A stretch of 38,815 nucleotides of DNA from Streptomyces phaeochromogenes (GCF_001418655.1 NZ_LIQZ01000157.1:1-38815); one strand, 5' to 3'. Counted from the stretch's first letter, positions 15,915 through 23,805 are shown. The notes: generated by a model from the letters alone, not told the origin. Translations and numbers: made by a program.

Positions 15915-16610
15915 ATGAACAATCTCGGCGGCACTTCGGTCATCTTCGATCTCGACGGAACACTCGTGGACAGCGAGCCGAACTACTACGAGGCGGGACG
16001 GCAGACGCTCGCCGGGCAGGGCGTCACGGACTTCACCTGGGCGGACCACGAGCGGTACGTCGGCATCAGCACGCAGGAGACGATCGCGCTCTGGAAGGAG
16101 CGGTACGCCCTGGAGGCCCCGCTCGACGTGCTCCTCGCGGACAAGAACCGGCGCTATCTGGAGCTGGCCCGCGCGTCGACCCGGGTCTACCCGGAGATGC
16201 GGAAGTTCGTGGAGCTGCTGGCCGGGGAGGGCATGCCGATGGCCGTGGCCTCGGGGTCGTCCCGCGAGGCCATCGAGGTGATCCTGGCGGGCACGGGGCT
16301 GTCCTCGTATCTGCGGACGGTCGTCTCGGCGGAGGAGGTCGACTCCGGCAAGCCCGCTCCCGATGTCTTCCTGGAGGCGGCGCGGCGGCTCGGGGCGGCT
16401 CCCGGGGACTGCGTGGTCCTTGAGGACGCCCCGCCTGGGGCCGCCGCGGCGCACGCGGCCGGGATGCGGTGCATCGCGGTCCCGTATGTCGCGGGGCAGG
16501 CCGATGATCCGGCGTTCGCCACGGTGGGGTTGTTGTTGCGGGGTGGGCAGGCCGAGTTTACGGCTCGGGCCGCGTACGAGTGGCTCCGCCGGTTTGGCGG
16601 GGAGGGGTAG
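15915..16610 (+). CDS. HAD-superfamily phosphatase, beta-phosphoglucomutase-like subfamily
   Basis: Haloacid dehalogenase hydrolase of 231 residues with a helical cap. Motif I is VIFDLDGTLVDSEP at about residues 9-22 (two catalytic Asp). Motif II lies in MAVASGSSREAIE, the motif III Lys in DSGKPAPDVFLEAARRLG, and motif IV in CVVLEDAPPGAAAAHAAGM. The order and spacing fit sugar-phosphate phosphatases and beta-phosphoglucomutase-like enzymes, so a phosphosugar substrate is likely but not fixed. The ATG at 15915 starts 84 bp after the Lrp stop, with no strong ribosome site. A set of 66-bp repeats follows directly downstream. Confidence 0.9.
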   Translation: MNNLGGTSVIFDLDGTLVDSEPNYYEAGRQTLAGQGVTDFTWADHERYVGISTQETIALWKERYALEAPLDVLLADKNRRYLELARASTRVYPEMRKFVELLAGEGMPMAVASGSSREAIEVILAGTGLSSYLRTVVSAEEVDSGKPAPDVFLEAARRLGAAPGDCVVLEDAPPGAAAAHAAGMRCIAVPYVAGQADDPAFATVGLLLRGGQAEFTARAAYEWLRRFGGEG

Positions 16611-16635
16611 GTGAGTTGTCGGGTGAGGGTTGGCT

Positions 16636-16880
16636 GTGGCTGAGCGCGCAGTTCCTCGCGCCCCTGAAGGGCGGGGGGAGTTCTACATGTGTGGGCGGGC
16701 CGTGGTGGAGCGCGCCGTTCCCCGCGCCCCTGAAGGGCGGGAGGAGTCCTGCACGTGTGGGCGGGCCGTGGTGGAGCGCGCCGTTCCCCGCGCCCCTGAA
16801 GGGCGGGAGGAGTCCTGCACGTGCGGGTGGGCCGTGGTGGAGCGCGCCGTTCCCCGCGCCCCTGAAGGGGCGCCGCCCCT
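16636..16880. repeat. Array of 66-bp repeats with internal hairpins (3.7 copies)
   Basis: Units start at 16636, 16702, 16768 and 16834, each beginning GTGG(T/C)(G/T)GAGCGCGC, followed by a C(C/T)CGCGCCCCTGAAGGGCG segment. Each unit contains CGCCC-CTGAA-GGGCG, able to form a hairpin. The first unit is the most diverged; the middle two are almost identical; the last is cut short and ends in GGGGCGCCGCCCC. The array fills the gap between the convergent HAD and TetR genes. The core (GCGCRGTTCCYCGCGCCCCT) resembles a sequence I know as common in Streptomyces intergenic DNA. Because 66 is divisible by 3, open frames run through it, but I do not consider them genes. Confidence 0.9.
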
Positions 16881-16887
16881 TCCCTCT

Positions 16888-17457
16888 TTATGCGACGCCC
16901 GCCGCGTCCAGCAAGGCGGTGGCCGTTGTTGTGGTCAGGCCGTCCAGGGTTTCTGCCTTTGCTCCGGCGCGGGCGCTTGCTCCGTCGAAGACGAGGGTGA
17001 GCTGGCGGGCGAGGAGCTGGGGGTCGCGGGCGCCGCCGCGCTCGGCCTCGACGCGGAAGGCCTCGGTCAGGGCGCCCTTGGCCCGCAGGGCGACGACGCT
17101 CGCCGGATGCTCGGGGTTCTTGAGCTCGACCATGGCGGACAGGAACGGGCAGCCGCAGTAGTCGTCCTTCGTCGAGGCCTGCTCCAGCAGCTCGAAGATG
17201 TGCAGGATCCGGGCCCGGGGCGGCCGAGTGTCGTCGGGGTCGAGGGCCAACTGCCGCGCGTATTCCGGCGCACGTCGCTCCAGGCTCGCCGCGAGCACCT
17301 CGTCCTTGCTGGCGTAGAGCTGGTACATCGAGCGCTTGGACACCCCGGCGGCCCGGCACAGCGCCTCGACGCCGATGGAGACGCCCTCGCGGTAGAAGAG
17401 CTCCATGGCCGCGTCGAGCAGCCGGTCCCTGGTGGATGTCTTGTCCGTACTGGCCAT
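16888..17457 (-). CDS. TetR-family transcriptional repressor
   Basis: Repressor of 189 residues. The N-terminal TetR HTH is clear: RDRLLDAAMELFYREGVSIGVEALCRAAGVSKRSMYQLYASKDEVLAASL. The C-terminal domain includes YCGCPFLSAMVELKNPEHPASVVALRAKG. The ATG at 17457 is chosen because the HTH starts 12 residues later. It lies 71 bp downstream of the SDR gene on the same strand. A dyad in that gap (AAACCGATCGGTCT at 17492-17505) matches two perfect copies in front of the SDR gene, so this protein probably represses both genes and itself. The effector is unknown. Confidence 0.9.
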   Translation of the reverse strand: MASTDKTSTRDRLLDAAMELFYREGVSIGVEALCRAAGVSKRSMYQLYASKDEVLAASLERRAPEYARQLALDPDDTRPPRARILHIFELLEQASTKDDYCGCPFLSAMVELKNPEHPASVVALRAKGALTEAFRVEAERGGARDPQLLARQLTLVFDGASARAGAKAETLDGLTTTTATALLDAAGVA

Positions 17458-17491
17458 GAGCGGAGGGTACCTCCGTCGGGGAACGCCCCCA

Positions 17492-17505
17492 AAACCGATC
17501 GGTCT
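17492..17505. promoter_or_regulatory. Putative TetR operator upstream of the TetR gene
   Basis: AAACCGATCGGTCT, one mismatch from the palindrome AAACCGATCGGTTT found twice upstream of the SDR gene. It lies 35 bp before the TetR ATG and suggests autoregulation. Confidence 0.7.
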
Positions 17506-17528
17506 ACTGCCGACGCGGCGGCTGGAGG

Positions 17529-18230
17529 CTAGGCGACGAGCTGCGGATACAGCACCGAGAGATCCGCGGACAGCCCGGACTTCACCTGGCGGGACAGGTC
17601 GTCGGCCAGCACCTCGAACGCCCCGCTCTCGATACCGTCGAGCGCCTGGGAGGCCACGTCCTCGGGCGAGGCCTTGGGGGCGTCGATCTTGGCCGTCATG
17701 TCCGTGTCGACGTAACCGACGTGGAGCCCGGTGACACCGATCCCACGCGGCTTGAGGTCGAGCCGCAGGGAGTTGGTCTGGGACCAGACCGCGGCCTTGG
17801 ACGCGCTGTACGAGCCGGCGAGGCCGACCCACGACAGCACGGAGTGGACGTTCAGGATGTGACCGCCGCCGTTGCGCTCGATGATCGGGACGAACGCCCG
17901 CGCGGTGAGCAGCGGCCCGTAGAAGTTCGTCTCGAAGTCCCGGCGCACGTCCTCGACCGGCGCCTCCAAGAAGGACGCGTTCACGGAGACCCCGGCGTTG
18001 TTGATCAGGATGGTGACGTCGCCGGCCTGCTCGGCCGCCGCCGCGACGGACGCGGGGTCGGTGACCTCCAGCGCCAGCGGGACCGCCCTGGGGTGCGTGA
18101 CCGTCCGCGGATCACGGGCCGTGGCGTACACCTTCTTCGCGCCCCGCTCGAAAAGCCCTTCCACCAGCGCCTTGCCGATCCCCCTGCTGCCGCCGGTCAC
18201 CAGGACGACGGAACCCTCGATCGCAGTCAT
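17529..18230 (-). CDS. Short-chain dehydrogenase/reductase (classical SDR)
   Basis: NAD(P)-dependent oxidoreductase of 233 residues. VLVTGGSRGIGKALVE (about 9-24) is the TGxxxGxG cofactor site and ILINNAGVSVN the NNAG motif. HILNVHSVLSW contains the catalytic Ser, and GSYSASKAAV the catalytic Tyr-x-x-x-Lys. VGYVDTDM follows as in classical SDRs. The ATG at 18230 is chosen because GGAGAG lies 5 bp upstream; an ATG at 18248 is in frame. Substrate unknown. Two AAACCGATCGGTTT palindromes sit in its promoter and the TetR gene follows downstream, so it is the likely main target of that repressor. Confidence 0.9.
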   Translation of the reverse strand: MTAIEGSVVLVTGGSRGIGKALVEGLFERGAKKVYATARDPRTVTHPRAVPLALEVTDPASVAAAAEQAGDVTILINNAGVSVNASFLEAPVEDVRRDFETNFYGPLLTARAFVPIIERNGGGHILNVHSVLSWVGLAGSYSASKAAVWSQTNSLRLDLKPRGIGVTGLHVGYVDTDMTAKIDAPKASPEDVASQALDGIESGAFEVLADDLSRQVKSGLSADLSVLYPQLVA

Positions 18231-18261
18231 GTCACTCTCCGAACTCATCAGGCAAGCACTT

Positions 18262-18308
18262 GGAAACCGATCGGTTTCCCTTGATGGGAAGAGTAAACCG
18301 ATCGGTTT
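18262..18308. promoter_or_regulatory. Pair of TetR operators in the SDR promoter
   Basis: GGAAACCGATCGGTTTCC (18262-18279) is a perfect 18-bp palindrome. A second AAACCGATCGGTTT lies at 18295-18308. The centres are 31 bp apart, close to three helical turns, so two dimers could bind on the same face. They lie 32-78 bp upstream of the SDR start codon. Confidence 0.85.
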
Positions 18309-18346
18309 CACAAAGCAAGGCCGCCGAATCGCGGGCAAACGCAAGA

Positions 18347-18373
18347 GGGGCCCCGTCGCAGTGACGGGGCCCC
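18347..18373 (-). terminator. Terminator hairpin after fprA-like gene
   Basis: GGGGCCCCGTC (18347-18357) pairs perfectly with GACGGGGCCCC (18363-18373) with a 5-nt loop, 35 bp past the ferredoxin reductase stop. Confidence 0.85.
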
Positions 18374-18407
18374 ACATGACCGGTGAACCGGTGGCGGTCG
18401 GTCGGTG

Positions 18408-19772
18408 TTACGCGCCGCTCGCCCTGAGCATGTCCTCGCGCTCGACGAGCTTCACGCGCTCGCGGCCCTGGGGCTCGCCCAGCGCCTTCTCCGCGGCGTC
18501 CAGGCGGTACCAGCCGTCCCACGTCGTGAAGCGGACGTTCCGCTCGGCGAGGAACGCGTCCACGGCCTCGGGACCGGGCGAAACAGGCGTGGGCAAACGG
18601 CCGTTGGCGTGGTCGTCCAGCAGGCTGGCGACCGTCTCGTTGGCGTCACCCTTGGTGTGACCGATCAGACCGACGGGACCGCGCCTGATCCAGCCGGTGA
18701 CGTACGCCGACTGCAGGTGCTCGCCGGTCTCCTCCATCACCCGGCCGGCCTTGTCCGGGACGGTGCCCGTCTCGACGTCCCAGGGCAGCTTGGGCAGCTT
18801 GTCGGAGAGGTAACCGACGGCCCGGTACACCGCGCCGAGGTCCCAGTCCTTGAACTCGCCGGTGCCCTTGACGTTGCCGGTGCCGTCGAGGGCGGTGCGC
18901 TCGGTGCGCAGGCCGACGACCTTGCCGTCCTCGCCGAGGATCTCGGTCGGCGACTCGAAGAAGTGCAGGAACAGCTTGTGCGGCCGGTCGCCGACGTCGC
19001 GGATGGCCCAGTTCTCCAGGGTCTTGGCGACCATGTCGGCCTGCTTGTTGCCCCGCCGAGTGGCGATCGAGCCGTCGTCGTAGTCGATGTCCTCGGGGTC
19101 GACGATGACCTCGATGTTCGGGGAGTGGTCCAGCTCCCGCAGCTCCATCGGGCTGAACTTCGCCTGCGCCGGGCCACGGCGGCCGAACACGTGGACCTCA
19201 AGGGCCTTGTTGGCCTTGATGCCGTCGTACACGTTCGCCGGGATCTCGGTCGGCAGCAGTTCGTCGGCCGTCTTGGCGAGGATGCGCGCCACGTCGAGCG
19301 CGACGTTGCCGACGCCGAGGACGGCGACCTTCTCCGCCTCCAGCGGCCAGGTACGCGGCACGTCCGGGTGCCCGTCGTACCAGGAGACGAAGTCCGCCGC
19401 GCCGTACGAGCCGTCCAGGTCGACGCCGGGTATGTCGAGGGCCCGGTCGGCCGTCGCACCCGTGGAGAAGATGACCGCGTCGTAGAAGGCACGCAGGTCG
19501 TCCAGGTTGATGTCGCCCGGGTAGTCGACGTTGCCGAAGAGGCGGATCTGCGGCTTGTCGAGCACCTGGTGCAGGGCGTTGATGATGCCCTTGATGCGCG
19601 GGTGGTCGGGGGCGACGCCGTAGCGGATCAGGCCGAACGGCGCCGGCATCCGCTCGAAGAGGTCGATGGACACGCCGGGCTCGACGGCCACTGCGGACTT
19701 CAACAGCGCGTCGGCGGCGTAGATCCCGGCGGGGCCGGCTCCGACTATGGCTACCCGCAGGGGGCGAGACAT
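18408..19772 (-). CDS. fprA: Ferredoxin-NADP+ reductase, FprA type (adrenodoxin reductase-like)
   Basis: FAD enzyme of 454 residues that moves electrons between NADPH and ferredoxins, for example for cytochromes P450 or iron metabolism. The N-terminal FAD site is LRVAIVGAGPAGIYAADALL. The family string FGLIRYGVAPDHPRIKGI follows. The NADP site is VAVLGVGNVALDVARIL, with VHVFGRRGPAQAKFSPMELREL next, and the conserved C-terminal region is TGWIRRGPVGLIGHTKGDANETV. The length and these motifs match mycobacterial FprA. The ATG at 19772 is chosen over an upstream in-frame start because similarity begins there and AAGGGA lies 10 bp upstream. An iron-box-like palindrome about 50 bp upstream suggests iron-dependent control. 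Confidence 0.93.
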   Translation of the reverse strand: MSRPLRVAIVGAGPAGIYAADALLKSAVAVEPGVSIDLFERMPAPFGLIRYGVAPDHPRIKGIINALHQVLDKPQIRLFGNVDYPGDINLDDLRAFYDAVIFSTGATADRALDIPGVDLDGSYGAADFVSWYDGHPDVPRTWPLEAEKVAVLGVGNVALDVARILAKTADELLPTEIPANVYDGIKANKALEVHVFGRRGPAQAKFSPMELRELDHSPNIEVIVDPEDIDYDDGSIATRRGNKQADMVAKTLENWAIRDVGDRPHKLFLHFFESPTEILGEDGKVVGLRTERTALDGTGNVKGTGEFKDWDLGAVYRAVGYLSDKLPKLPWDVETGTVPDKAGRVMEETGEHLQSAYVTGWIRRGPVGLIGHTKGDANETVASLLDDHANGRLPTPVSPGPEAVDAFLAERNVRFTTWDGWYRLDAAEKALGEPQGRERVKLVEREDMLRASGA

Positions 19773-19820
19773 GTTCAGGTTCCCTTCGAGCGATGATCGA
19801 TCAGGAGTACTCACCCGGAG

Positions 19821-19846
19821 CCTAAACTAAGGCATGCCTAAGTCAG
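19821..19846 (-). promoter_or_regulatory. Iron-box-like dyad upstream of fprA
   Basis: The plus strand reads CCTAAACTAAGGCATGCCTAAGTC; on the minus strand TTAGGCATGCCTTAG is a near palindrome. It resembles DtxR/IdeR/DmdR iron boxes (TTAGGTTAGSCTAACCTAA), matching about 11 of 19 positions by eye. It lies about 50 bp before the fprA start. Confidence 0.5.
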
Positions 19847-19864
19847 TAGTCGGGCCCGATCTAT

Positions 19865-19891
19865 GACCCCATAAGGCCGCTTTATGGGGTC
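19865..19891. terminator. Perfect inverted repeat between the paa operon and fprA
   Basis: GACCCCATAA (19865-19874) and TTATGGGGTC (19882-19891) form a perfect 10-bp stem with the loop GGCCGCT. It lies about 80 bp past the paaE stop and 93 bp before fprA, so it may end the paa transcript. Its AT content also allows an operator role. Confidence 0.55.
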
Positions 19892-19958
19892 CGCGCGCAT
19901 GAAGGGGCAGGGGTCGACTCCCGTGCCGGCTCAGCTGTCAGGGCCGACGGTCAGCTAC

Positions 19959-19994
19959 GTAGTCGACCGTCAGCTGTCGTAGTCGACCGTCAGC
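19959..19994. repeat. 16-bp direct repeat over the paaE stop codon
   Basis: GTAGTCGACCGTCAGC occurs at 19959-19974 and 19979-19994. The second copy encodes the last residues of PaaE (LTVDY); the first covers and follows its stop codon. Confidence 0.85.
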
Positions 19995-21157
19995 GTCTCG
20001 GAGACCGGATACGACTGGCACGTGAGGACGTACCCCGCGTCCACCTCGTCGGCTTCGAGGGCGAAGTTGCGGCGCATGTCGGCCTTGCCGTCCGTGACCA
20101 GCGCCCGGCAGGTGCCGCAGACGCCGCCCTTGCAGGCGAACGGCAGGTCGGGGCGGGTCTTCTGGGCCCCGTCGAGAACGCTCCGGTCCCGGGCGAGGGC
20201 GGCGGTGGTGGAGCGCCCGTCGAGGGTGATGGTCACCTGGCTGACGGCCCCCGCGATGGCGGCCTCCTCGTGACGCACTTCCCGTACAGGCTCGTCGTCG
20301 GCGTAGAACAGCTCCTGGTGGACGCGGTCGCCGGGCACTCCGAGACCGGCGAGTACCTCCTGGGCGTCACGGACCATGCCGTGCGGCCCGCACAGCCACC
20401 AGTGGTCGGCCCCCTTCACATCGACCAGGGCATCGACGAGCGCCGAGAGCCGCTCGGCGTCGAGGCGGCCGGAGAGCACCTCTGCCTCCCGGGGCTCACG
20501 CGACAGCACATGGGCGAGCTGGAAACGGGCCGGGTACAGGTCCTTCAGGTCCGCCAGCTCGTCGGCGAACATCACGGTGCCGGTGCGCCGGTTGCCGTAG
20601 AAGAGGGTGACGGTGGAGCGGGGGTCCGCGGCCAGGACGGACTCGGCGATGGACACCATGGGCGTGATGCCGGAGCCCGCCGCGATGAGCACGTGATGGC
20701 CGTGCGCGGTGAGGTCGGGGGTGAAGAAGCCGGTGGGGGCCATGACCTCGACGGTGTCGCCGGGGCGTACGTCCTGCACGAGCCACGCCGAGAACAGACC
20801 GCCCGGCACCACCCGCACCCCGATCCGCGGCACTGAACCGGCCGGAGAGCAGATCGAGTACGAGCGCCGCTCGTCCCGTCCGTCGATCTCGCGCCGCAGT
20901 GTGAGCGACTGCCCGGGCGCGAAGGCGAACTCCTCGGCCAGCTCCTCCGGGATCTCGAAGCTGACGGCCGCCGCGTCCTCGCACAACGGCTGTACGGAGG
21001 CGACGCGGAGCGTGTGGAAGGCCGGACGGCGGGTGCGTACGCGCGGACGCGCCGCCGGGCCGGACGCGGGATCGGAAGCGGTAGCAGGGCTGGAAGCGGT
21101 GGCCGGCGCGGCCGGGTCCTTCAGGCCTCCCATCGGCTCTTCCCTCAGGCCTTCCAT
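19970..21157 (-). CDS. paaE: Phenylacetyl-CoA epoxidase reductase subunit PaaE
   Basis: Electron-transfer subunit of the ring 1,2-phenylacetyl-CoA epoxidase, 395 residues. It passes electrons from NADPH to the diiron subunit. The ferredoxin-NADP-reductase part has the FAD motif RRSYSICSPAG and the nucleotide site VLIAAGSGITPMVSI. The C-terminal plant-type 2Fe-2S domain has the cysteines in CKGGVCGTCRALV and the last one in YVLTCQSYPVS. The first about 45 residues are a Pro/Ala/Ser linker (KDPAAPATASSPATASDPASG) longer than in the E. coli protein. The start ATG at 21157 shares one base with the paaD stop (TGATG), so translation is coupled. Confidence 0.93.
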   Translation of the reverse strand: MEGLREEPMGGLKDPAAPATASSPATASDPASGPAARPRVRTRRPAFHTLRVASVQPLCEDAAAVSFEIPEELAEEFAFAPGQSLTLRREIDGRDERRSYSICSPAGSVPRIGVRVVPGGLFSAWLVQDVRPGDTVEVMAPTGFFTPDLTAHGHHVLIAAGSGITPMVSIAESVLAADPRSTVTLFYGNRRTGTVMFADELADLKDLYPARFQLAHVLSREPREAEVLSGRLDAERLSALVDALVDVKGADHWWLCGPHGMVRDAQEVLAGLGVPGDRVHQELFYADDEPVREVRHEEAAIAGAVSQVTITLDGRSTTAALARDRSVLDGAQKTRPDLPFACKGGVCGTCRALVTDGKADMRRNFALEADEVDAGYVLTCQSYPVSETLTVDYDS

Positions 21158-21672
21158 CAGATCTCCTTGACGTACTCGAACGGCTCGCGGCAGGCGAGGC
21201 AGCGCCACAGCGCCTTGCAGGACGTGGCGGCGAAGCGGGAGGTCTCCTCGGTGTCCGCCGAACCGCAGCGCGGGCACGCCACCGTGCGCCGGACGGGCGA
21301 CAGCACGAGCGGAACGGGACCGGCTGCGTGGTGGGGTGCGGCACCGGGCGGCGCGATGCCGTGCTCGGCGAGCTTGCGCCGGCCCTCCGGAGTGATCCAG
21401 TCACTCGTCCAGGGCGGGTCCAGGACCGTACGGATCTCCACGCGCGTGTACCCCGCGTCGCGCAGCCGTGCCGCCACGTCCGCGCGCATCTCGGCCATCG
21501 CCGGGCAGCCGGAGTAGGTCGGCGTCAGACTCGCGACCACGGTCCCGTCCCCGGTCATCTCGACGGCGCGCAGGACACCGAGGTCGGCCAGGGTCAGCAT
21601 GGGCAGTTCGGGATCCGGCACCTGCTCGGCGATGTGCCGGGCGTGCCGCACGTCCGTCAGTACGGTCACCAT
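21157..21672 (-). CDS. paaD: Phenylacetate degradation protein PaaD (Fe-S assembly, PaaJ in older naming)
   Basis: Protein of 171 residues with an N-terminal DUF59/MIP18-like domain (EQVPDPELPMLTLADLGVLRAVEM, and YSGCPAMAEM with the conserved Cys). A C-terminal zinc-ribbon-like region has four Cys (ACPRCGSADT and WRCLACREPF). Members help mature the diiron or Fe-S centres of the epoxidase complex. It overlaps the end of paaC by 7 bases and its stop overlaps the paaE start. A GTG two codons in is an alternative start. Confidence 0.93.
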   Translation of the reverse strand: MVTVLTDVRHARHIAEQVPDPELPMLTLADLGVLRAVEMTGDGTVVASLTPTYSGCPAMAEMRADVAARLRDAGYTRVEIRTVLDPPWTSDWITPEGRRKLAEHGIAPPGAAPHHAAGPVPLVLSPVRRTVACPRCGSADTEETSRFAATSCKALWRCLACREPFEYVKEI

Positions 21673-22493
21673 GTCGCCCCCGGGTGTGCGCGTGCCACGC
21701 TCTGCAGCTCGGCCAGCAGCGGCGCGAGATGCTCGGTGCGCTCCCCCGCACGGCCGGCGCCGGGCAGCGGCCGGTACACCGGCATGGGCAGCCCGGCCGC
21801 CTCGGTGACCTGCCGCAGCACGGCGACCACCTCGCCCCGCACGTCGTACGCCGTGAACAACTCGCCGAGGTACGGGGCGACCTGCTCCATGGCCGTACGA
21901 GTCCTGCGGCGCGACTCCTCCGTGCCGTCACCGAGGCGCACCGCCCACTCGGCCGCGTACTGCCGGTGGTAGGTCAGCTCCTTGACGCCCTTGGCGGCGA
22001 TGGCCGCGAGGACGGGGTCGGGGTGCGCCGAGAGCTGCTCGAAGTGCGCGAGGCGCCAGCTGGACAGGACCAGCAGCCGCACGATCGAGAACGCGAAGTC
22101 CCCGCACGGGAGTTCGGCCAGCCGGACGTTCCTGAAGTCCTCGGCGTCCCGGAAGTAGGCGTACGCGTCCTCGTCGCGCCCGGTGCCGTCGACCTGCCCG
22201 GCGCGTGCGTACAGCAGACGGGCCTGGCCGAGGAGGTCGAGGCCGATGTTGGCCAGCGCGACCTCCTCCTCCAGCTCCGGGGCGCGGGTGGTCCACTCGG
22301 CCAGCCGCTGCGCGGAGACCAGCGCGTCGTCGGCGAGTGCCACGCAGTCCGCGGCCAGCCGGCCGGCGTCGACACCCTCGGGCACGGTGGTGTCCACGCC
22401 GTGCAGCGGGTCCTCGAAGCCGGTGCCGTACGCCCAGCGGGAGTCGTCCTCGTGTCCCTCGGCGAGGGTCATGTAGACGTGGTCGTCACTCAT
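21666..22493 (-). CDS. paaC: Phenylacetyl-CoA epoxidase structural subunit PaaC
   Basis: Ferritin-like subunit of 275 residues that supports the catalytic PaaA subunit and has lost the metal site. Recognisable strings are ANIGLDLLGQARLLYARAG, DEDAYAYFRDAEDFRNVRLAELPCGDFAFSIVRLLVLSSW and VKELTYHRQYAAEWAVRLGDGTEESRRR. The ATG at 22493 (MSDDHVYMTLAEG) is 11 bp after the paaB stop, with a GCAGGGC stretch just before it. A 40-residue N-terminal stretch precedes the family core, slightly longer than in proteobacterial PaaC. Confidence 0.93.
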   Translation of the reverse strand: MSDDHVYMTLAEGHEDDSRWAYGTGFEDPLHGVDTTVPEGVDAGRLAADCVALADDALVSAQRLAEWTTRAPELEEEVALANIGLDLLGQARLLYARAGQVDGTGRDEDAYAYFRDAEDFRNVRLAELPCGDFAFSIVRLLVLSSWRLAHFEQLSAHPDPVLAAIAAKGVKELTYHRQYAAEWAVRLGDGTEESRRRTRTAMEQVAPYLGELFTAYDVRGEVVAVLRQVTEAAGLPMPVYRPLPGAGRAGERTEHLAPLLAELQSVARAHPGATW

Positions 22494-22503
22494 GCCCTGC
22501 TCC

Positions 22504-22815
22504 TCAGATGTGCGGGACGTCTTCGGGGATGTCGTAGAACGTCGGGTGGCGGTAGACCTTGTCGGCGCTGGGTGCGAAGAAGGGGTCCTTCTCGTCGCGC
22601 GTGGACGCCGCGATGTGCTCCGAGCGCACCACCCAGATCGAGACGCCCTCGTTGCGCCGGGTGTAGAGGTCACGGGCGTGTGTGAGCGCCATGGCGTCGT
22701 CGGCGGCGTGCAGCGAGCCCACATGGACGTGGTTCAGCCCGCGCTTGCCGCGCACGAACACCTCGTACAGCGGCCAGTCGCCCCTGCCGGTGCCCTGGGT
22801 GATGTCGCTGCTCAT
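22504..22815 (-). CDS. paaB: Phenylacetyl-CoA epoxidase small subunit PaaB
   Basis: Subunit of 103 residues. The family core [50 protein letters not shown] is complete, ending in [17 protein letters not shown]. It bridges the oxygenase and reductase parts of the complex. Its ATG overlaps the paaA stop (ATGA), so translation is coupled. Confidence 0.95.
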   Translation of the reverse strand: MSSDITQGTGRGDWPLYEVFVRGKRGLNHVHVGSLHAADDAMALTHARDLYTRRNEGVSIWVVRSEHIAASTRDEKDPFFAPSADKVYRHPTFYDIPEDVPHI

Positions 22816-23789
22816 GATGCCGTCGCTCCTTCACGCGCGCGTGCCGCCTGCTTGGCGGCATGGGCTGTGGCCGCCTCCCGTACCCAGGCGCCCTCCTCAT
22901 GGGCGCTGCGGCGCCGCTCGACCCGCTCGGCGTTGCACGGCCCGCCGCCGGAGATGACCCGCTTCAGCTCCTCCCAGTCGGGGGTGCCGAAGTCGTTGCT
23001 GCCGCGCTCCTCGTTCCAGCGCAGGTCCGGGTCCGGCAGCGTGACGCCGAGCTTCTCGGCCTGCGGGACGGTCATGTCGACGAAGCGCTGACGCAGTTCG
23101 TCGTTGCTGTGCCGCTTGATCTTCCAGGCCATCGACGCCGCCGAGTTGGGCGAGTCGCCGTCGGGCGGGCCGAACATCATGAGCGAAGGCCACCACCAGC
23201 GGTTCACCGAGTCCTGGACCATGGCCCGCTGGGCCTCGGTGCCGCGCATCATCGTCATCAACAGCTCGTAGCCCTGCCGCTGGTGGAACGACTCCTCCTT
23301 GCAGATCCGCACCATCGCGCGCGCATAGGGCCCGTACGAACTCCTGCACAGCGGAACCTGGTTGCAGATCGCGGCGCCGTCCACGAACCAGCCGATGACG
23401 CCGACGTCGGCGAAGGTCGGCGTGGGGTAGTTGAAGATCGACGAGTACTTCTGGCGCCCCTCGATCAGCCGCTCGGTCAGGTCCGCGCGGTCGGCGCCCA
23501 GGGTCTCGGCCGCCGAGTACAGATACAGCCCGTGGCCGGCCTCGTCCTGGACCTTCGCGAACAGGATGGCCTTGCGGCGCAGCGAGGGCGCACGCGTGAT
23601 CCACTCGCCCTCCGGCTGCATGCCGATGATCTCCGAGTGCGCGTGCTGCGCGATCTGCCGCACCAGCGTCTTGCGGTAGCCGTCCGGCATCCAGTCGCGC
23701 GGCTCGACCCTCTGGTCCCGCGCGATCGTCGTGTCGAACTGCTGCTGCAACTCCTGGAGCGGCACCTCGGTGGAGTGTGTCGTGGTCAT
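22812..23789 (-). CDS. paaA: Phenylacetyl-CoA epoxidase catalytic subunit PaaA
   Basis: Diiron oxygenase subunit of 325 residues that epoxidises the ring of phenylacetyl-CoA. Metal-ligand motifs are visible: [34 protein letters not shown] (ExxH at residues 83-86) and [17 protein letters not shown] (second ExxH). [17 protein letters not shown] is also family-typical. The ATG at 23789 ([19 protein letters not shown]) starts the operon paaABCDE. The ligase (paaK), isomerase (paaG) and hydrolase (paaZ) are not in this window, so the rest of the pathway must be elsewhere. The C-terminus is alanine-rich. Confidence 0.95.
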   Translation of the reverse strand: MTTTHSTEVPLQELQQQFDTTIARDQRVEPRDWMPDGYRKTLVRQIAQHAHSEIIGMQPEGEWITRAPSLRRKAILFAKVQDEAGHGLYLYSAAETLGADRADLTERLIEGRQKYSSIFNYPTPTFADVGVIGWFVDGAAICNQVPLCRSSYGPYARAMVRICKEESFHQRQGYELLMTMMRGTEAQRAMVQDSVNRWWWPSLMMFGPPDGDSPNSAASMAWKIKRHSNDELRQRFVDMTVPQAEKLGVTLPDPDLRWNEERGSNDFGTPDWEELKRVISGGGPCNAERVERRRSAHEEGAWVREAATAHAAKQAARAREGATAS

Positions 23790-23805
23790 CGATACCAGCT
23801 TCCCA

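Noticed and set aside
16636..16880. 66-bp repeats as a CRISPR array
   Set aside because: The units are contiguous without unique spacers and no cas genes are present.
16630..17532. Long plus-strand open frame of about 300 codons with a 22-residue repeat
   Set aside because: The repeated part is the 66-bp intergenic array and the rest is antisense to the TetR gene; composition fits an antisense shadow in GC-rich DNA.
16888..17832. 314-codon version of the TetR protein
   Set aside because: The extra N-terminal part is an out-of-frame reading of the SDR gene; the HTH starts just after the ATG at 17457.
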